In this document: piece by piece, positions 47,392-59,061 of the stretch | Position numbering within the stretch: the first letter of the stretch is position 1 | Layout of the letters: each line of letters starts with the position of its first letter | Assembly (NCBI RefSeq): GCF_041381155.1 | Contig: NC_091143.1 | Span: 24,703,695 to 24,767,694, forward strand | DNA from: Argopecten irradians | Taxonomy: Eukaryota; Mollusca; Bivalvia; Pectinida; Pectinidae | Reading direction: 5' to 3' | Length of the DNA: 64,000 nt | The notes under the pieces: generated by a model | The model's database searches: none | Told to the model about the DNA's origin: nothing | The model's input: only the letters and a program-made list of their open reading frames with translations | Position numbers and translations under genes: made by a program

Positions 47392-49188
47392 AAGACCATC
47401 CCCATTTAGCAGCGTTACTATAACAACATTTCTATTCTTTGTCGCAAGAATAACACTACACTGCAAATGTTGTATTTTGTTCTGGTATGCAAAATTTGAC
47501 TTCAAGTCATGGTACCTTAATAAGGGCATAAGAAACAAACTAAATATAAAAGGCCACACGCAAGATGTTCACCGAAAGCTATATTGACGATATTGATGCC
47601 AAAATGAGCGTTACCTGGCACAAGAAGTCCAATTTTAAGGATGTATTCTTCTTAGGTTTCAGTCCCGTTGAAGTCTCGTTTCAACATAGATCAAAGAAGT
47701 TTTGAGATTTTCGAATACAATTTATCAGTATCTGTAGCAAATTGCCAGATGCAAAATTTTGTCAAAAAAATTACATTTCTATTTTTTAGGAGAATTTTTT
47801 ATACAGGGGTTTTATGAAATGGCTTATTTGGCGGCCATTTTGAAATTGTGTCTTTTCGCTTCAAGTAGAGCCACAGTTTTGTACTGAAATTGCTTTTACT
47901 TAAATCATCACTGCGCCAGCATTTATAGCTGTATTGAGCTATTTTTTGCTGCAAATTGTTACTAGGTTCGTAGTAATTAAAAGATATTGAGCATTAATAT
48001 GTGTATTGATACACTTTTGTGACTTTATTTTTTACATTTAAAGGTAATTTGGGCACTTTTATTTTTTACTCTAAAATACTGAAAAATAACAAAAATTCAA
48101 ATGGAGCAAAAAAGTAAGCACACGGACCCCCAATTTTTCTTCCTGATTTAGAAAGAACAGCCGTTTTCCTATTGATATGCAAAATAATAAAAAAAGTTTA
48201 ATACCAGAACTTTTTCTATAAAGGGTTAAATTTGGCAAAAATGGCTGAAAATGGTGCATTTTAAATTAAGGGGTAGGGGTAGCATATGTTGTTATTCTGA
48301 GAAAAAAATATTAGTCTAATTGATAAAATCTGGTATATTTTTTAAAAAAGACTTATTTGGCGGCCATTTTGAAATTGTGTCTTTTCGCTTCAAGTAGAGC
48401 CACAGTTTTGTACTGAAATTGCTTTTACTTAAATCATCACTGCGCCAGCATTTTTAGCTGTATTGAGCTACTTTTTGCTGCAAATTGTTACTAGGTTCGT
48501 AGTAATTAAAATATTGAGCATTAATATGTGTATTGATACACTTTTGTGACTTTATTTTTACATTTAATGGTAATTTGGGCACTTTTATTTTTTACTCTAA
48601 AATACTGAAAAATAACAAAAATTCAAATGGAGCAAAAAAGTAAGCACACGGACCCCCAATTTTTCTTCCTGATTTAGAAAGAACAGCCGTTTTCCTATTG
48701 ATATGCAAAATAATAAAAAAAGTTTAATACCAGAACTTTTTCTATAAAGGGTTAAATTTGGCAAAAATGGCTGAAAATGGTGCATTTTAAATTAAGGGGT
48801 AGGGGTAGCATATGTTGTTATTCTGAGAAAAAATATTAGTCTAATTGATAAAATCTGGTATATTTTTAAAAAAGACTACCAGAAAATGAATTCTACAAAC
48901 ATTCATACATATCAAACACCAAAACTTTCGAAAAATTAGTCATTAGAACTTTTTTCTATGAAGCGTTGAATCTGTCAAAAATTGTCCAAAAAAAACCCAC
49001 AAAAAAAACAAGGTATTTTCATCTTTAAATTTAGGGGCGTATGGGGTATTTATGAGAAAAATAATGGATTGACTGTGTGATATTAGTCTACTAATTTCTA
49101 AGTAACATTGACAACATTGGTTTTGGCAATTTTACGAATATTCATACTTAACTGCTTTGAAAAGGTGACCAGGGCTGTGCAGTCTTTG
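47392..49188. other. Non-coding intron-like sequence of unit 1
   Basis: Includes a 526-bp direct duplication (47,823-48,351 and 48,352-48,882), absent from unit 2, that starts CTTATTTGGCGGCCATTTTG. It also includes the dispersed repeat shared with 6,930-7,115. Confidence 0.8.
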
Positions 49189-49214
49189 TCATGTATTCGA
49201 CCAGATGAGGTTGC
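49189..49214 (-). pseudogene. Duplicated terminal exon H of unit 1, with an early stop
   Basis: After acceptor CCAATCAG the phase-1 frame reads GNLIWSNT then TGA. The 31,897 exon instead reads GHHVWSNYPDTGYH and goes on to 26 codons. The homology of TGGTCGAAT and flanks makes the match, but the short length keeps confidence moderate. Confidence 0.55.
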
Positions 49215-50686
49215 CTGATTGGTGTCTTTCGCGGTTACGTTTTAGTGATATATCACTTAACATGGATTACAAGATATCCCCCTGTAAGAGACATTGTAAG
49301 ATAAGGATAAGCAATCCGTTTTAAAACGTTCAAACAAAAAGAATGTATGATGGTAAAATAACGCCTTATAATTAAAGTATTATATTTCAGATACAGGGTA
49401 GAAAAAGAAAGTTCTTAGTAATCAAAATAAGATTCCAACTGTTGTTCTTTCTTTGATTTGACGTGATTTAAATCATGTCTGTGTTTAGCCATTGTCTTTC
49501 ATAAAATAATATTATAAGCTGCAGAAGAGAATGTGAATTTAGTGAAAAATCCAACAACCGTAACAAGATGTCAGGTTAACACACAAACACGGAGACAGAT
49601 ATCCCTGAAATAAAAAAAAACAATATATAAGGACACCGGCTATATCATATAATATATATATAAAGCTATTCATCGACTGTATAGTAAATTCTATTTTAAT
49701 TTCATAGTTACATATTACAAATTACAATCAATTGACCTATACATTGATCTAAACTAACTGACCACTTGCGGTCCTTTGCAAAATATACACATTATAAAAC
49801 TGAAAAGTTATTTTTAAAAGTGTTAATAAAAAAAAAGTATATCAATTGTAAAATGAATAATAAGTTAAATACTTCATTTCTATAGTTACGTAAATCAGAT
49901 AGGCTTCCAGCTATAGATGGTATATGTCCGGTGCCTATTTTCCGTGTAATATGCGGACACGCTTCCACCGGGGTGGGCGTGCACGTGCAACGACAGGGTC
50001 ATGCAAGGTCAACTTGACACACTCAACTGGTCTCTCATACGTCATCACAACAACTTACACATATATTTTCATGTACATGACATTACATGACACAGGAACA
50101 TGTATTTTAAAACATCTAATTCATCACACATAATATATATACTGTGCATTTAAACACCACGACATTGAAACAAATCATAAAGAGTGGTCATAAGATATCA
50201 TAGAGATTAAAAAGGATAGGTTATTGTATGTTCCACGTGATTAATGTGTAGTAGGCATTAGTCATATGATCGATAGGGTTAAATGTTAATAACTATACTT
50301 CATTGTTGATATATTCAATAAAAACAAGTTAGTAGTTCGATAAATGTTAGAACCAGATAATCAAAACTTATGTGGAAATCGCCGTCGCATTTATCGATTT
50401 TAAGTGTATTATGTGTAGCTATAAACATTTTATTTAATTATTAACGTATTTTCATTACAGTAGATAGTGATAATAGAGTACATGGTACTAACGAACAATA
50501 AATAGTTTATTATGTGTTTACAATATGTAACAATCAAGAATGAATAATACACAAATTATTATTATCAATCATTTTCAATATTACACCTATTGATTTTCAG
50601 AAAATGAAAACAGTATCAAAGAAGTTTATTCCATAATTCACTAGCATTTCCTGTTAACTGTAAACTATTATAAGATTAACGCTTAC
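49215..50686. other. Non-coding intron-like sequence between exons A and H, unit 1
   Basis: Matches 57,009-58,480 of unit 2 almost base for base; nothing coding recognised. Confidence 0.7.
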
Positions 50687-50954
50687 CGTCACGAGTGTAG
50701 TTCCAGAACCTGATCACTAAATCACAGGAAGTCGATGCCTGTTGATTTATACTTCCTCCCCAAGCACTGTCGATCAGGACGAGAAAGTTTTGGTGGAAAC
50801 TACCCACGGCAGACAGATGAGGATGCCAGAATCTGACGCCATTGGTCGAGTACGAGTATACCACTCCCCCATAGGAATCATCAGGTTGTGCATTCTGGAC
50901 CGCGCCTGTTCCTGGGAAGCTAAACCCGGAGTTGCTACCATCGTTGACTTTAAC
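50687..50954 (-). pseudogene. Duplicated exon A, unit 1
   Basis: 268 bp, same phases (0 in, 1 out) and splice sites as 32,928-33,195, with almost identical protein (DDSYGGVVYSYSTNGVRFW). Coding potential is intact; it is listed under pseudogene only because no 5' exons are seen for this copy. Confidence 0.75.
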
Positions 50955-51261
50955 CTTCAGTAAAATGGAACAACGAGAAAAGTAGTTTGATTTTAATTTT
51001 TAGCTTTTTGCAATTTGTGTTTGAAACTTAAAGTGAACAGTCGGGCAAGGATGGCTAAAGTCGGTAAAAATGGTGTGAATGTATCCAGTATAATTTCTTA
51101 TGGAATAGAAAAATAAAATTTCTCGTCAAAATCTGTCTGCGTACGTTGAAATTAATTTAAAGTATAGGGATCCTAAAACGTCCTCCCGACTGACTATGTC
51201 CGTGGTTAGATTTCCACACAGCCTCGCTTTCAATGCTTTCGACTTTTCTTTATTTCAATAG

Positions 51262-51267
51262 TCAGAA
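51262..51267. other. Empty insertion site (TCAGAA) for the unit 2 transposon
   Basis: AATAGTCAGAACTGGGAAAC is uninterrupted here. In unit 2 the same sequence is split by 2,974 bp, with TCAGAA on both sides. Confidence 0.95.
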
Positions 51268-51624
51268 CTGGGAAACGTAAGCAGAACTTGACCGTCGTAT
51301 TAATATGTGAGAACTTTTGGAAGGTCAATGAACACATTTAGACTGGTTTTCTTTGCCCGACTATTCACTTTAAAAGCACTAAGTATGGTTTGGGCCCTTT
51401 TTGGCCCCCCCAAATCCGACAAATTTTCAAACTTGTTACTTAGTGATTAAATTGTTCATTATCAAATATCGATCTATGGTAGAATAGGTATGATACTTAT
51501 TTATCATTGCGTCCTCGGTGACATTTTTATCATTTTTCTTGTAAATGAAACATTTCCAAATGCTTGCGAATGTTATTGTATATATCATTAGCTGGGTAGA
51601 TGAGCGTTTAAATTGCTTTCTGAC

Positions 51625-51824
51625 CTTGACATCTATCATCCCCGACGATATATCTAAGAAAGGTGTAGATATCTGATGGTCATCGACGCTTAGTCCACTA
51701 TTGACAAATGTCGTTGAGTTAAACACCAGACTGCCTTCAAACGTCTTCCAGACCCTGACCTTGACCCAACCAGATATCCAGCTTTCTGCTAATCCCCAGC
51801 CATCTGCTGCACTAAAAATCGTAC
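51625..51824 (-). pseudogene. Duplicated exon B, unit 1
   Basis: 200 bp, phase 1 in and 0 out, reading SAADGWGLAESWISGWVKV. The donor is GTCAGA, weaker than GTGAGA in the 33.4-kb gene. Protein changes cluster near the start of the exon. Confidence 0.75.
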
Positions 51825-52396
51825 CTGAAATTGTTAATTACAACTCTTCATTTTTCCTCATTATATTCATGGCAATTTATTTTAGAAGGAATTAAAGGTC
51901 AATATCAACTATTTGTACAAAGAAATGACTCGTAATGATATGCACAGGAGTAATTGCACAAAAAAATTTAAGGTTGATAATAGACTAATATACATATTTA
52001 TATGGCGGCTGATATCGTATATGTTGCACTGCCAAGCGAAGAGCAACAGTGCGACAATTTGCCAAGCGATGGAGGACAATGCGAAGCGAAGAGTGACAGT
52101 GCGCCATGCGAAAAAATGCATCCGCTATGCGATAATTTTACGCGAGAGTGCGACAGAAAATTCTGTCGCATTGACAGTGTAATTTTGTCGCATGGCGGGT
52201 TCATTTTGTTGCACTGTGGCGCTGTCGCATTGCACGGTGAAGGGCCCGATACTTTTTTTATCAACAAAATAAGAAATTGTTAGATTTGCTAAAAGCCTAT
52301 TAGTGTCACTTTGAAAAATAAAATGAAATGCTTTTCTCGGAGAAAGCAACAGTGCGACAACACGACAAAATTATCCTGTCACTGCGACAGAAATTG

Positions 52397-54519
52397 TTGT
52401 TATACCCCTATAAGATAGTTCCTATATAAACTCTATTGCCAAAAATGCCAATAAATGAACTATTCCGTCGTGCGGTCCAAAGAACTGTTAGAATCGACTG
52501 TTAAAATGTGCTGTTGGACCAGAGTGACGTCACACCTACAATTCATGACGTCAATGGTATGTCAATGCGACGTCAATCCTCTTATCGTTTGGTAAACAAA
52601 CATAATGGCAGAAGGCAGCACTCGATTTGCGGAAGCAACAGAGGATGAAATTCAGAAGATTCTGAACGACCGTGATAGCAAAAAACACTAAAAACGTTAT
52701 CAGAACTGCTGAAAATCTTCTTCATGAATACTGTGAAGCGGTTGGATGTACAGTTGGATCGTCCCTTACCAATGTTACAGTGGACGAATTGTGTGAAATC
52801 CTACGGAAGTTCTACTGCGCCGCAAGGAAAAAAGACGGCAGTATGTATGCTAAAAAATCCATGATATCTATAAGATATGGGCTGCAAAAGTCCTTTGAGA
52901 AGTCCCATGGCATCGACATAATCAACGACGTCGGATTTAAGACCGCCAATGACGTATTTCATGCCAGTATGGTAAAAATCAAGAAAGAGGGAGCCGGCGA
53001 AGTGAAACACAAAGAAATCATAAATGAAGCAGATATGAAAGTTCTGTATGACAGCGGAGTGTTCAGCACGGAAACACCCAAAACTCTACAACAGAAAGTA
53101 TTCTTCGAGTTGATGTTATACTTTTGTAACAGAGGTAGAGAAAATTTACGTAACATGACCAGAAATGATTACACAGTGCAGTCTGACGCTGACGGCAAAC
53201 ATTATGTTACCTGTAGTGTGTCGAGGCTGACAAAGAACCACAGGGGAGATACTGCTGATGATGATCAAGATGGGGGCAGAATGTATGAGCAACCAGGTAT
53301 GTAATGTATTTCTTATTCCAATCAAGAATGTCCATAAGTGCCGAGATAAGCTCTACAACAGGCAATCTAAATTTCCTCGTGTCACCTTTTACTACTGTAA
53401 TTTGTCTCAACCCAATCGCCCCACGATTATCCAAAAGATACATTTAAACAACAAGGTCTAGGTTAGATCCATATTTCGTATTTGAATCATTCGGTTAGTA
53501 ACAGTTAATTTTTACATTATTTTTTTCAGGAAACCCAAATTGTCCTGTTGCAAGTTTTGAGAAGTATTCAGTAAAACTGAATCCACTATGCGATGCGCTT
53601 TGGCAGCGACCCCGTCAGTCAATTAAGGAAGAAAATCATGTTTGGTACGACAACATGGTACTTGGTAAAAATAAACTAGGGTACATGATGCAGTCCATAA
53701 GTAGTGAGGCTGGGCTCGGAACTACATATTCCAACCACTGTATTAGGGCAACATGTATATCTATGTTGGATGAATGTGGATATGAATCTCGACACATCAT
53801 CGGCATATCAAAACACAAGTCAGAAACAAGTTTGAAGCATTATTCATCAAAATTAAGTAACACGAAGAAACGAGAAATGTCATATGCCTTAGCAAGGAAA
53901 GTTGTTCCACAACCTTCAAGCTCTGCGCAACCACCAATGAAGGAGATTGCTCCAGTAAATGTAGTTATACCCAACTCACATACACCTCACGAAACTACAT
54001 GTTGTGATGTGCTGGATATAGATGACAAGGAACTAGCCGCTTTGCTTGAAAATCCGGATGTGCTTGGAAGTATAGAAAATATTCCACAGCAAAGTCATGC
54101 AAAATCAGTTTTTTCGTTCCACGGATGCAACATCAACATTTATAATAGTTGAATGTGATTTTTTTCACAATGTTGTGATGATACTGTCAGTGTTAATTAA
54201 TAACTTTGAAATCTATACCGGTATCTTATAATGTTACATGTATGCTATACATGTATCAAGCTTCAGCTTGACAAAAACTATGGACTATAGCATTCCATGG
54301 ACACGATGAACATTAACACTCACAATGATTTAATTTGAATAAATTCAGACTGGTTTATTCATTTTAAGAAGATGCATCTAATAGGAAAAAACAACACAAA
54401 ATTCCTTGTTTCGTGATGTGGTATTATGTTGTTTTGTTATTTGATATATTTGTTAAAGTGGTTTAAAATAATTAATTAATTACTCTTTAGAAATATTTTG
54501 AGTCATTGGGGTATAACAA
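52397..54519 (+). mobile_element. Crypton-like tyrosine recombinase element, copy 1, with 12-bp inverted ends
   Basis: TTGTTATACCCC at 52,397-52,408 is the exact reverse complement of GGGGTATAACAA at 54,508-54,519; the recombinase gene lies between. The element splits a GCGACAGTGCGAC element. Classical Cryptons lack inverted ends, so these may mark the element, belong to a carrier, or be chance. Confidence 0.6.
52605..54152 (+). pseudogene. Crypton-type tyrosine recombinase (DUF3504/KIAA1958-like), frameshifted near the start
   Basis: Two exons, 52,605-53,296 and 53,530-54,152, with a 233-bp GT-AG intron, would give about 437 residues. Seen: SAM-like N-terminal half (residues about 30-130), then the catalytic part: RGREN (Arg176/178), NHCIRAT (His300, Arg303), SKHKSE (His326) and SLKHYSS with the likely nucleophile Tyr335, the R-H-R-H-Y pattern of tyrosine recombinases. 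GGRMYEQPGNPNCPVASFEKY and WYDNMVLGKNKLG are typical of the DUF3504 domain shared by Crypton-derived genes. One extra A in the A run near 52,680 breaks the frame; copy 2 at 63,383 has the open form there, so the fault is a mutation or sequencing error. Tail residues after about 345 are low-complexity and acidic. Confidence 0.85.
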
Positions 54520-54520
54520 A

Positions 54521-54662
54521 ACAGTTATCGACTGGGTTTTCGGGCAACAGATGATTTGTTGGACCCTCACACAAACTGTTGCCCTCGGCCTTCGGCCTCG
54601 GGCAACAGTTTGTCTTCGGGTCCAACAAATCATCTGTTGCCTTCAACCCCAGTCAACAACTG
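54521..54662. repeat. Foldback hairpin next to the recombinase element
   Basis: Arms of about 65 bp (ACAGTTATCGACTGGG, CGGGCAACAGATGATTTGTT and complements) around a CCTCGGCCTTCGGCCTCGG centre. It is nearly a perfect palindrome, ending AACTGT. Confidence 0.9.
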
Positions 54663-54817
54663 TATATTGTCTTACTGTCGTAATATATCGGATGGCGCAC
54701 TGTCGCTTGGCGCTTTGTCGCACTGTCGCTCTTCGCTTGATGAGGTCGCCAATGCGACAGTGCGACAACCTCATCCAAAACGGACATTTGTCATCAGAAA
54801 TAACAAAGTAACAATAC

Positions 54818-54922
54818 CAGACAGATGGGGTGCCCAGGTTCGGATATGGGTGTCGTTCGATCCGAAAATCAGACCTCCCCAGATTCCACTCGAGGCCAAA
54901 TTTGTCCTCCTGCTTGACGAGC
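54818..54922 (-). pseudogene. Duplicated exon C (copy 4)
   Basis: 105 bp, phases 1 and 1. It is followed on the minus strand by exon B (51,824-51,625), A (50,954-50,687) and H (49,214-49,189), so C-B-A-H is complete in this unit. Confidence 0.75.
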
Positions 54923-55246
54923 CTACCAATCAAAGGAAAACATGATTATAAACAATAACATACAGACGGATGTGTCTGAAAGGCGAATCTTAATATTTTT
55001 CATCGCTTTTAGACAGACTAAGACATGAGCAGATTATATATACTATACTAATAATTTAAGTTTGAAAATTATTCTATATTCACATACCAAAATTAAATAT
55101 CTGTTTCTGGATAAGTCGTTGTTACAATAAATTGACCGTGCATAGCGAATTTCCACTAACCTGCTCATTTGAACATTGAATATATTCCTTACTGTGATAT
55201 TCACTAGATTAGCTATTTGTTGTACTTGAACCAAAGCAGTTGTTAT

Positions 55247-55710
55247 AGATAACGGTAGGGATGGTGATAAACAGTTAGGATGGTGATAACGGTTGGGATG
55301 GTGATAACAGTTAGGATGGTGATAACGGTAGGGATGGTGATAACGGTTAGGATGGTGATAACGGTAGGGATGGTGATAACGGTAGGGATGGTGATAACGG
55401 TAGGGATGGTGATAACGGTAGGGATGGTGATAACGGTAGGGATGGTGATAACGGTAGGGATGGTGATAACGGTAGGGATGGTGATAACGGTAGGGATGGT
55501 GATAACGGTTAGGATGGTGATAACGGTTAGGATGGTGATAACGGTAGGGATGGTGATAACGGTAGGGATGGTGATAACGGTTAGGATGGTGATAACGGTA
55601 GGGATGGTGATAACGGTAGGGATGGTGATAACGGTTAGGATGGTGATAACGGTAGGGATGGTGATAACGGTAGGGATGGTGATAACGATAGGGATGGAGA
55701 TAACGGTTAG
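55247..55710. repeat. 18-bp minisatellite, array 3 (about 26 copies)
   Basis: Same unit and same position relative to exon C as arrays 1 and 2; it differs mainly in copy number. Confidence 0.95.
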
Positions 55711-56982
55711 GCTACTAAAGACCATCCCCATTTACCAGCGTTACTATAACAACATTTCCATTCTTTGTCGCAAGAATAACACTACACTGCAAATGTTGTA
55801 TTTTGTTCTGGTATGCAAAATTTGACTTCAAGTCATGGTACCTTAATAAGGGCATAAGAAACAAACTAAATATCAAAAGCCACACGCAAGATGTTCACCG
55901 AAAGCTATATTGACGATATTGATGTCAAAATGAGCGTTACCAGGCACAAGAAGTCTAATTTAAGGATGTATTCTTCTTAGGTTTCAGTCCCGTTGAAGTC
56001 TCGTTTCAACATAGATCAAAGAAGTTTTGAGATTTTCGAATACAATTTATCAGTATCTGTAGCAAGTTGCCAGATGCAAATTTTGTCAAAAAATTACATT
56101 TCTATTTTTAGGAGAATTTTTTATACAGGGGTTTTATGAAATGGCTTATTTGGCGGCCATTTTGAAATTGTGTCTTTTCGCTTCAAGTAGAGCCACAGTT
56201 TTGTACTGAAATTGCTTTTACTTAAATCATCACTGCGCCAGCATTTTTAGCTGTATTGAGCTACTTTTTGCTGCAAATTGTTACTAGGTTCGTAGTAATT
56301 AAAATATTGAGCATTAATATGTGTATTGATACACTTTTGTGACTTTATTTTTACATTTAATGGTAATTTGGGCACTTTTATTTTTTACTCTAAAATACTG
56401 AAAAATAACAAAAATTCAAATGGAGCAAAAAAGTAGGCACACGGACCCCCAATTTTTCTTCCTGATTTAGAAAGAACAGCCGTTTTCCTATTGATATGCA
56501 AAATAATAAAAAAAGTTTAATACCAGAACTTTTTCTATAAAGGGTTAAATTTGGCAAAAATGGCTGAAAATGGTGCATTTTAAATTAAGGGGTAGGGGTA
56601 GCATATGTTGTTATTCTGAGAAAAAATATTAGTCTAATTGATAAAATCTGGTATATTTTTAAAAAAGACTACCAGAAAATGAATTCTACAAACATTCATA
56701 CATATCAAACACCAAAACTTTCGAAAAATTAGTCATTAGAACTTTTTTCTATGAAGCGTTGAATCTGTCAAAAATTGTCCAAAAAAAACCCACAAAAAAA
56801 CCAAGGTATTTTCATCTTCAAAATTTAGGGGCGTATGGGGTATTTATGAGAAAAATAATGGATTGACTGTGTGATATTAGTCTACTAATTTCTAAGTAAC
56901 ATTGACAACATTGGTTTTGGCAATTTTACGAATATTCATACTTAACTGCTTTGAAAAGGTGACCAGGGCTGTGCAGTCTTTG
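55711..56982. other. Non-coding intron-like sequence of unit 2
   Basis: Matches unit 1 from about 47,390, but with one copy instead of two of the 526-bp segment. Confidence 0.75.
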
Positions 56983-57008
56983 TCATGTATTCGACCAGAT
57001 GAGGTTGC
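56983..57008 (-). pseudogene. Duplicated terminal exon H of unit 2, with an early stop
   Basis: Identical to the unit 1 copy (GNLIWSNT then TGA), so the shortened end was present before the unit duplicated. Confidence 0.55.
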
Positions 57009-58480
57009 CTGATTGGTGTCTTTCGCGGTTACGTTTTAGTGATATATCACTTAACATGGATTACAAGATATCCCCCTGTAAGAGACATTGTAAGATAAGG
57101 ATAAGCAATCCGTTTTAAAACGTTCAAACAAAAAGAATGTATGATGGTAAAATAACGCCTTATAATTAAAGTATTATATTTCAGATACAGGGTAGAAAAA
57201 GAAAGTTCTTAGTAATCAAAATAAGATTCCAACTGTTGTTCTTTCTTTGATTTGACGTGATTTAAATCATGTCTGTGTTTAGCCATTGTCTTTCATAAAA
57301 TAATATTATAAGCTGCAGAAGAGAATGTGAATTTAGTGAAAAATCCAACAACCGTAACAAGATGTCAGGTTAACACACAAACACGGAGACAGATATCCCT
57401 GAAATAAAAAAAAACAATATATAAGGACACCGGCTATATCATATAATATATATATAAAGCTATTCATCGACTGTATAGTAAATTCTATTTTAATTTCATA
57501 GTTACATATTACAAATTACAATCAATTGACCATATACATTGATCTAAACTAACTGACCACGTGCGGTCCTTTGCAAAATATACACATTATAAAACTGAAA
57601 AGTTATTTTTAAAAGTGTTAATAAAAAAAAGTATATCAATTGTAAAATGAATAATAAGTTAAATACTTCATTTCTATAGTTACGTAAATCAGATAGGCTT
57701 CCAGCTATAGATGGTATATGTCCGGTGCCTATTTTCCGTGTAATATGCGGACACGCTTCCACCGGGGTGGGCGTGCACACGCAACGACAGGGTCATGCAA
57801 GGTCAACTTGACACACTCAACTGGTCTCTCATACGTCATCACAACAACTTACACATATATTTTCATGTACATGACATTACATGACACAGGAACATGTATT
57901 TTAAAACATCTAATTCATCACACATAATATATATACTGTGCATTTAAACACCACGACATTGAAACAAATCATAAAGAGTGGTCATAAGATATCATAGAGA
58001 TTAAAAAGGATAGGTTATTGTATGTTCCACGTGATTAATGTGTAGTAGGCATTAGTCATATGATCGATAGGGTTAAATGTTAATAACTATACTTCATTGT
58101 TGATATATTCAATAAAAACAAGTTAGTAGTTCGATAAATGTTAGAACCCGATAATCAAAACTTATGTGGAAATCGCCGTCGCATTTATCGATTTTAAGTG
58201 TATTATGTGTAGCTATAAACATTTTATTTAATTATTAACGTATTTTCATTACAGTAGATAGTGATAATAGAGTACATGGTACTAACGAACAATAAATAGT
58301 TTATTATGTGTTTACAATATGTAACAATCAAGAATGAATAATACACAAATTATTATTATCAATCATTTTCAATATTACACCTATTGATTTTCAGAAAATG
58401 AAAACAGTATCAAAGAAGTTTATTCCATAATTCACTAGCATTTCCTGTTAAATGTAAACTATTATAAGATTAACGCTTAC

Positions 58481-58748
58481 CGTCACGAGTGTAGTTCCAG
58501 AACCTGATCACTAAATCACCGGAAGTCGATGCCTGTTGATTTACACCTCCTCCCCAAGCACTGTCGATCAGGACGAGAAAGTTTTGGTGGAAACTACCCA
58601 CGGCAGACAGATGAGGATGCCAGAATCTGACGCCATTGGTCGAGTACGAGTATACCACTCCCCCGTAGGAATCATCAAGTTGTGCATTCTGGACCGCGCC
58701 TGTTCCTGGGAAGCTAAACCCGGAGTTGCTACCATCGTTGACTTTAAC
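58481..58748 (-). pseudogene. Duplicated exon A, unit 2
   Basis: 268 bp with intact splice sites. It differs from unit 1 by a few residues (GGVNQQASTSGDLV instead of GSINQQASTSCDLV), removing the only Cys of this exon. Confidence 0.75.
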
Positions 58749-59061
58749 CTTCAGTAAAATGGAACAACGAGAAAAGTAGTTTGATTTTAATTTTTAGCTT
58801 TTTGCAATTTGTGTTTGAAACTTAAAGTGAACAGTCGGGCAAGGATGGCTAAAGTCGGTAAAAATGGTGTGAATGTATCCAGTATAATTTCTTATGGAAT
58901 AGAAAAATAAAATTTCTCGTCAAAATCTGTCTGCGTACGTTGAAATTAATTTAAAGTATAGGGATCCTAAAACGTCCTCCCGACTGACTATGTCCGTGGT
59001 TACATTTCCACGCAGCCTCGCTTTCAATGCTTTCGACTTTTCTTTATTTCAATAGTCAGAA

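Noticed and set aside
52397..54519. Classical DDE transposon because of the 12-bp inverted ends
   Set aside because: The encoded protein has tyrosine recombinase motifs and no DDE-type domain was seen.
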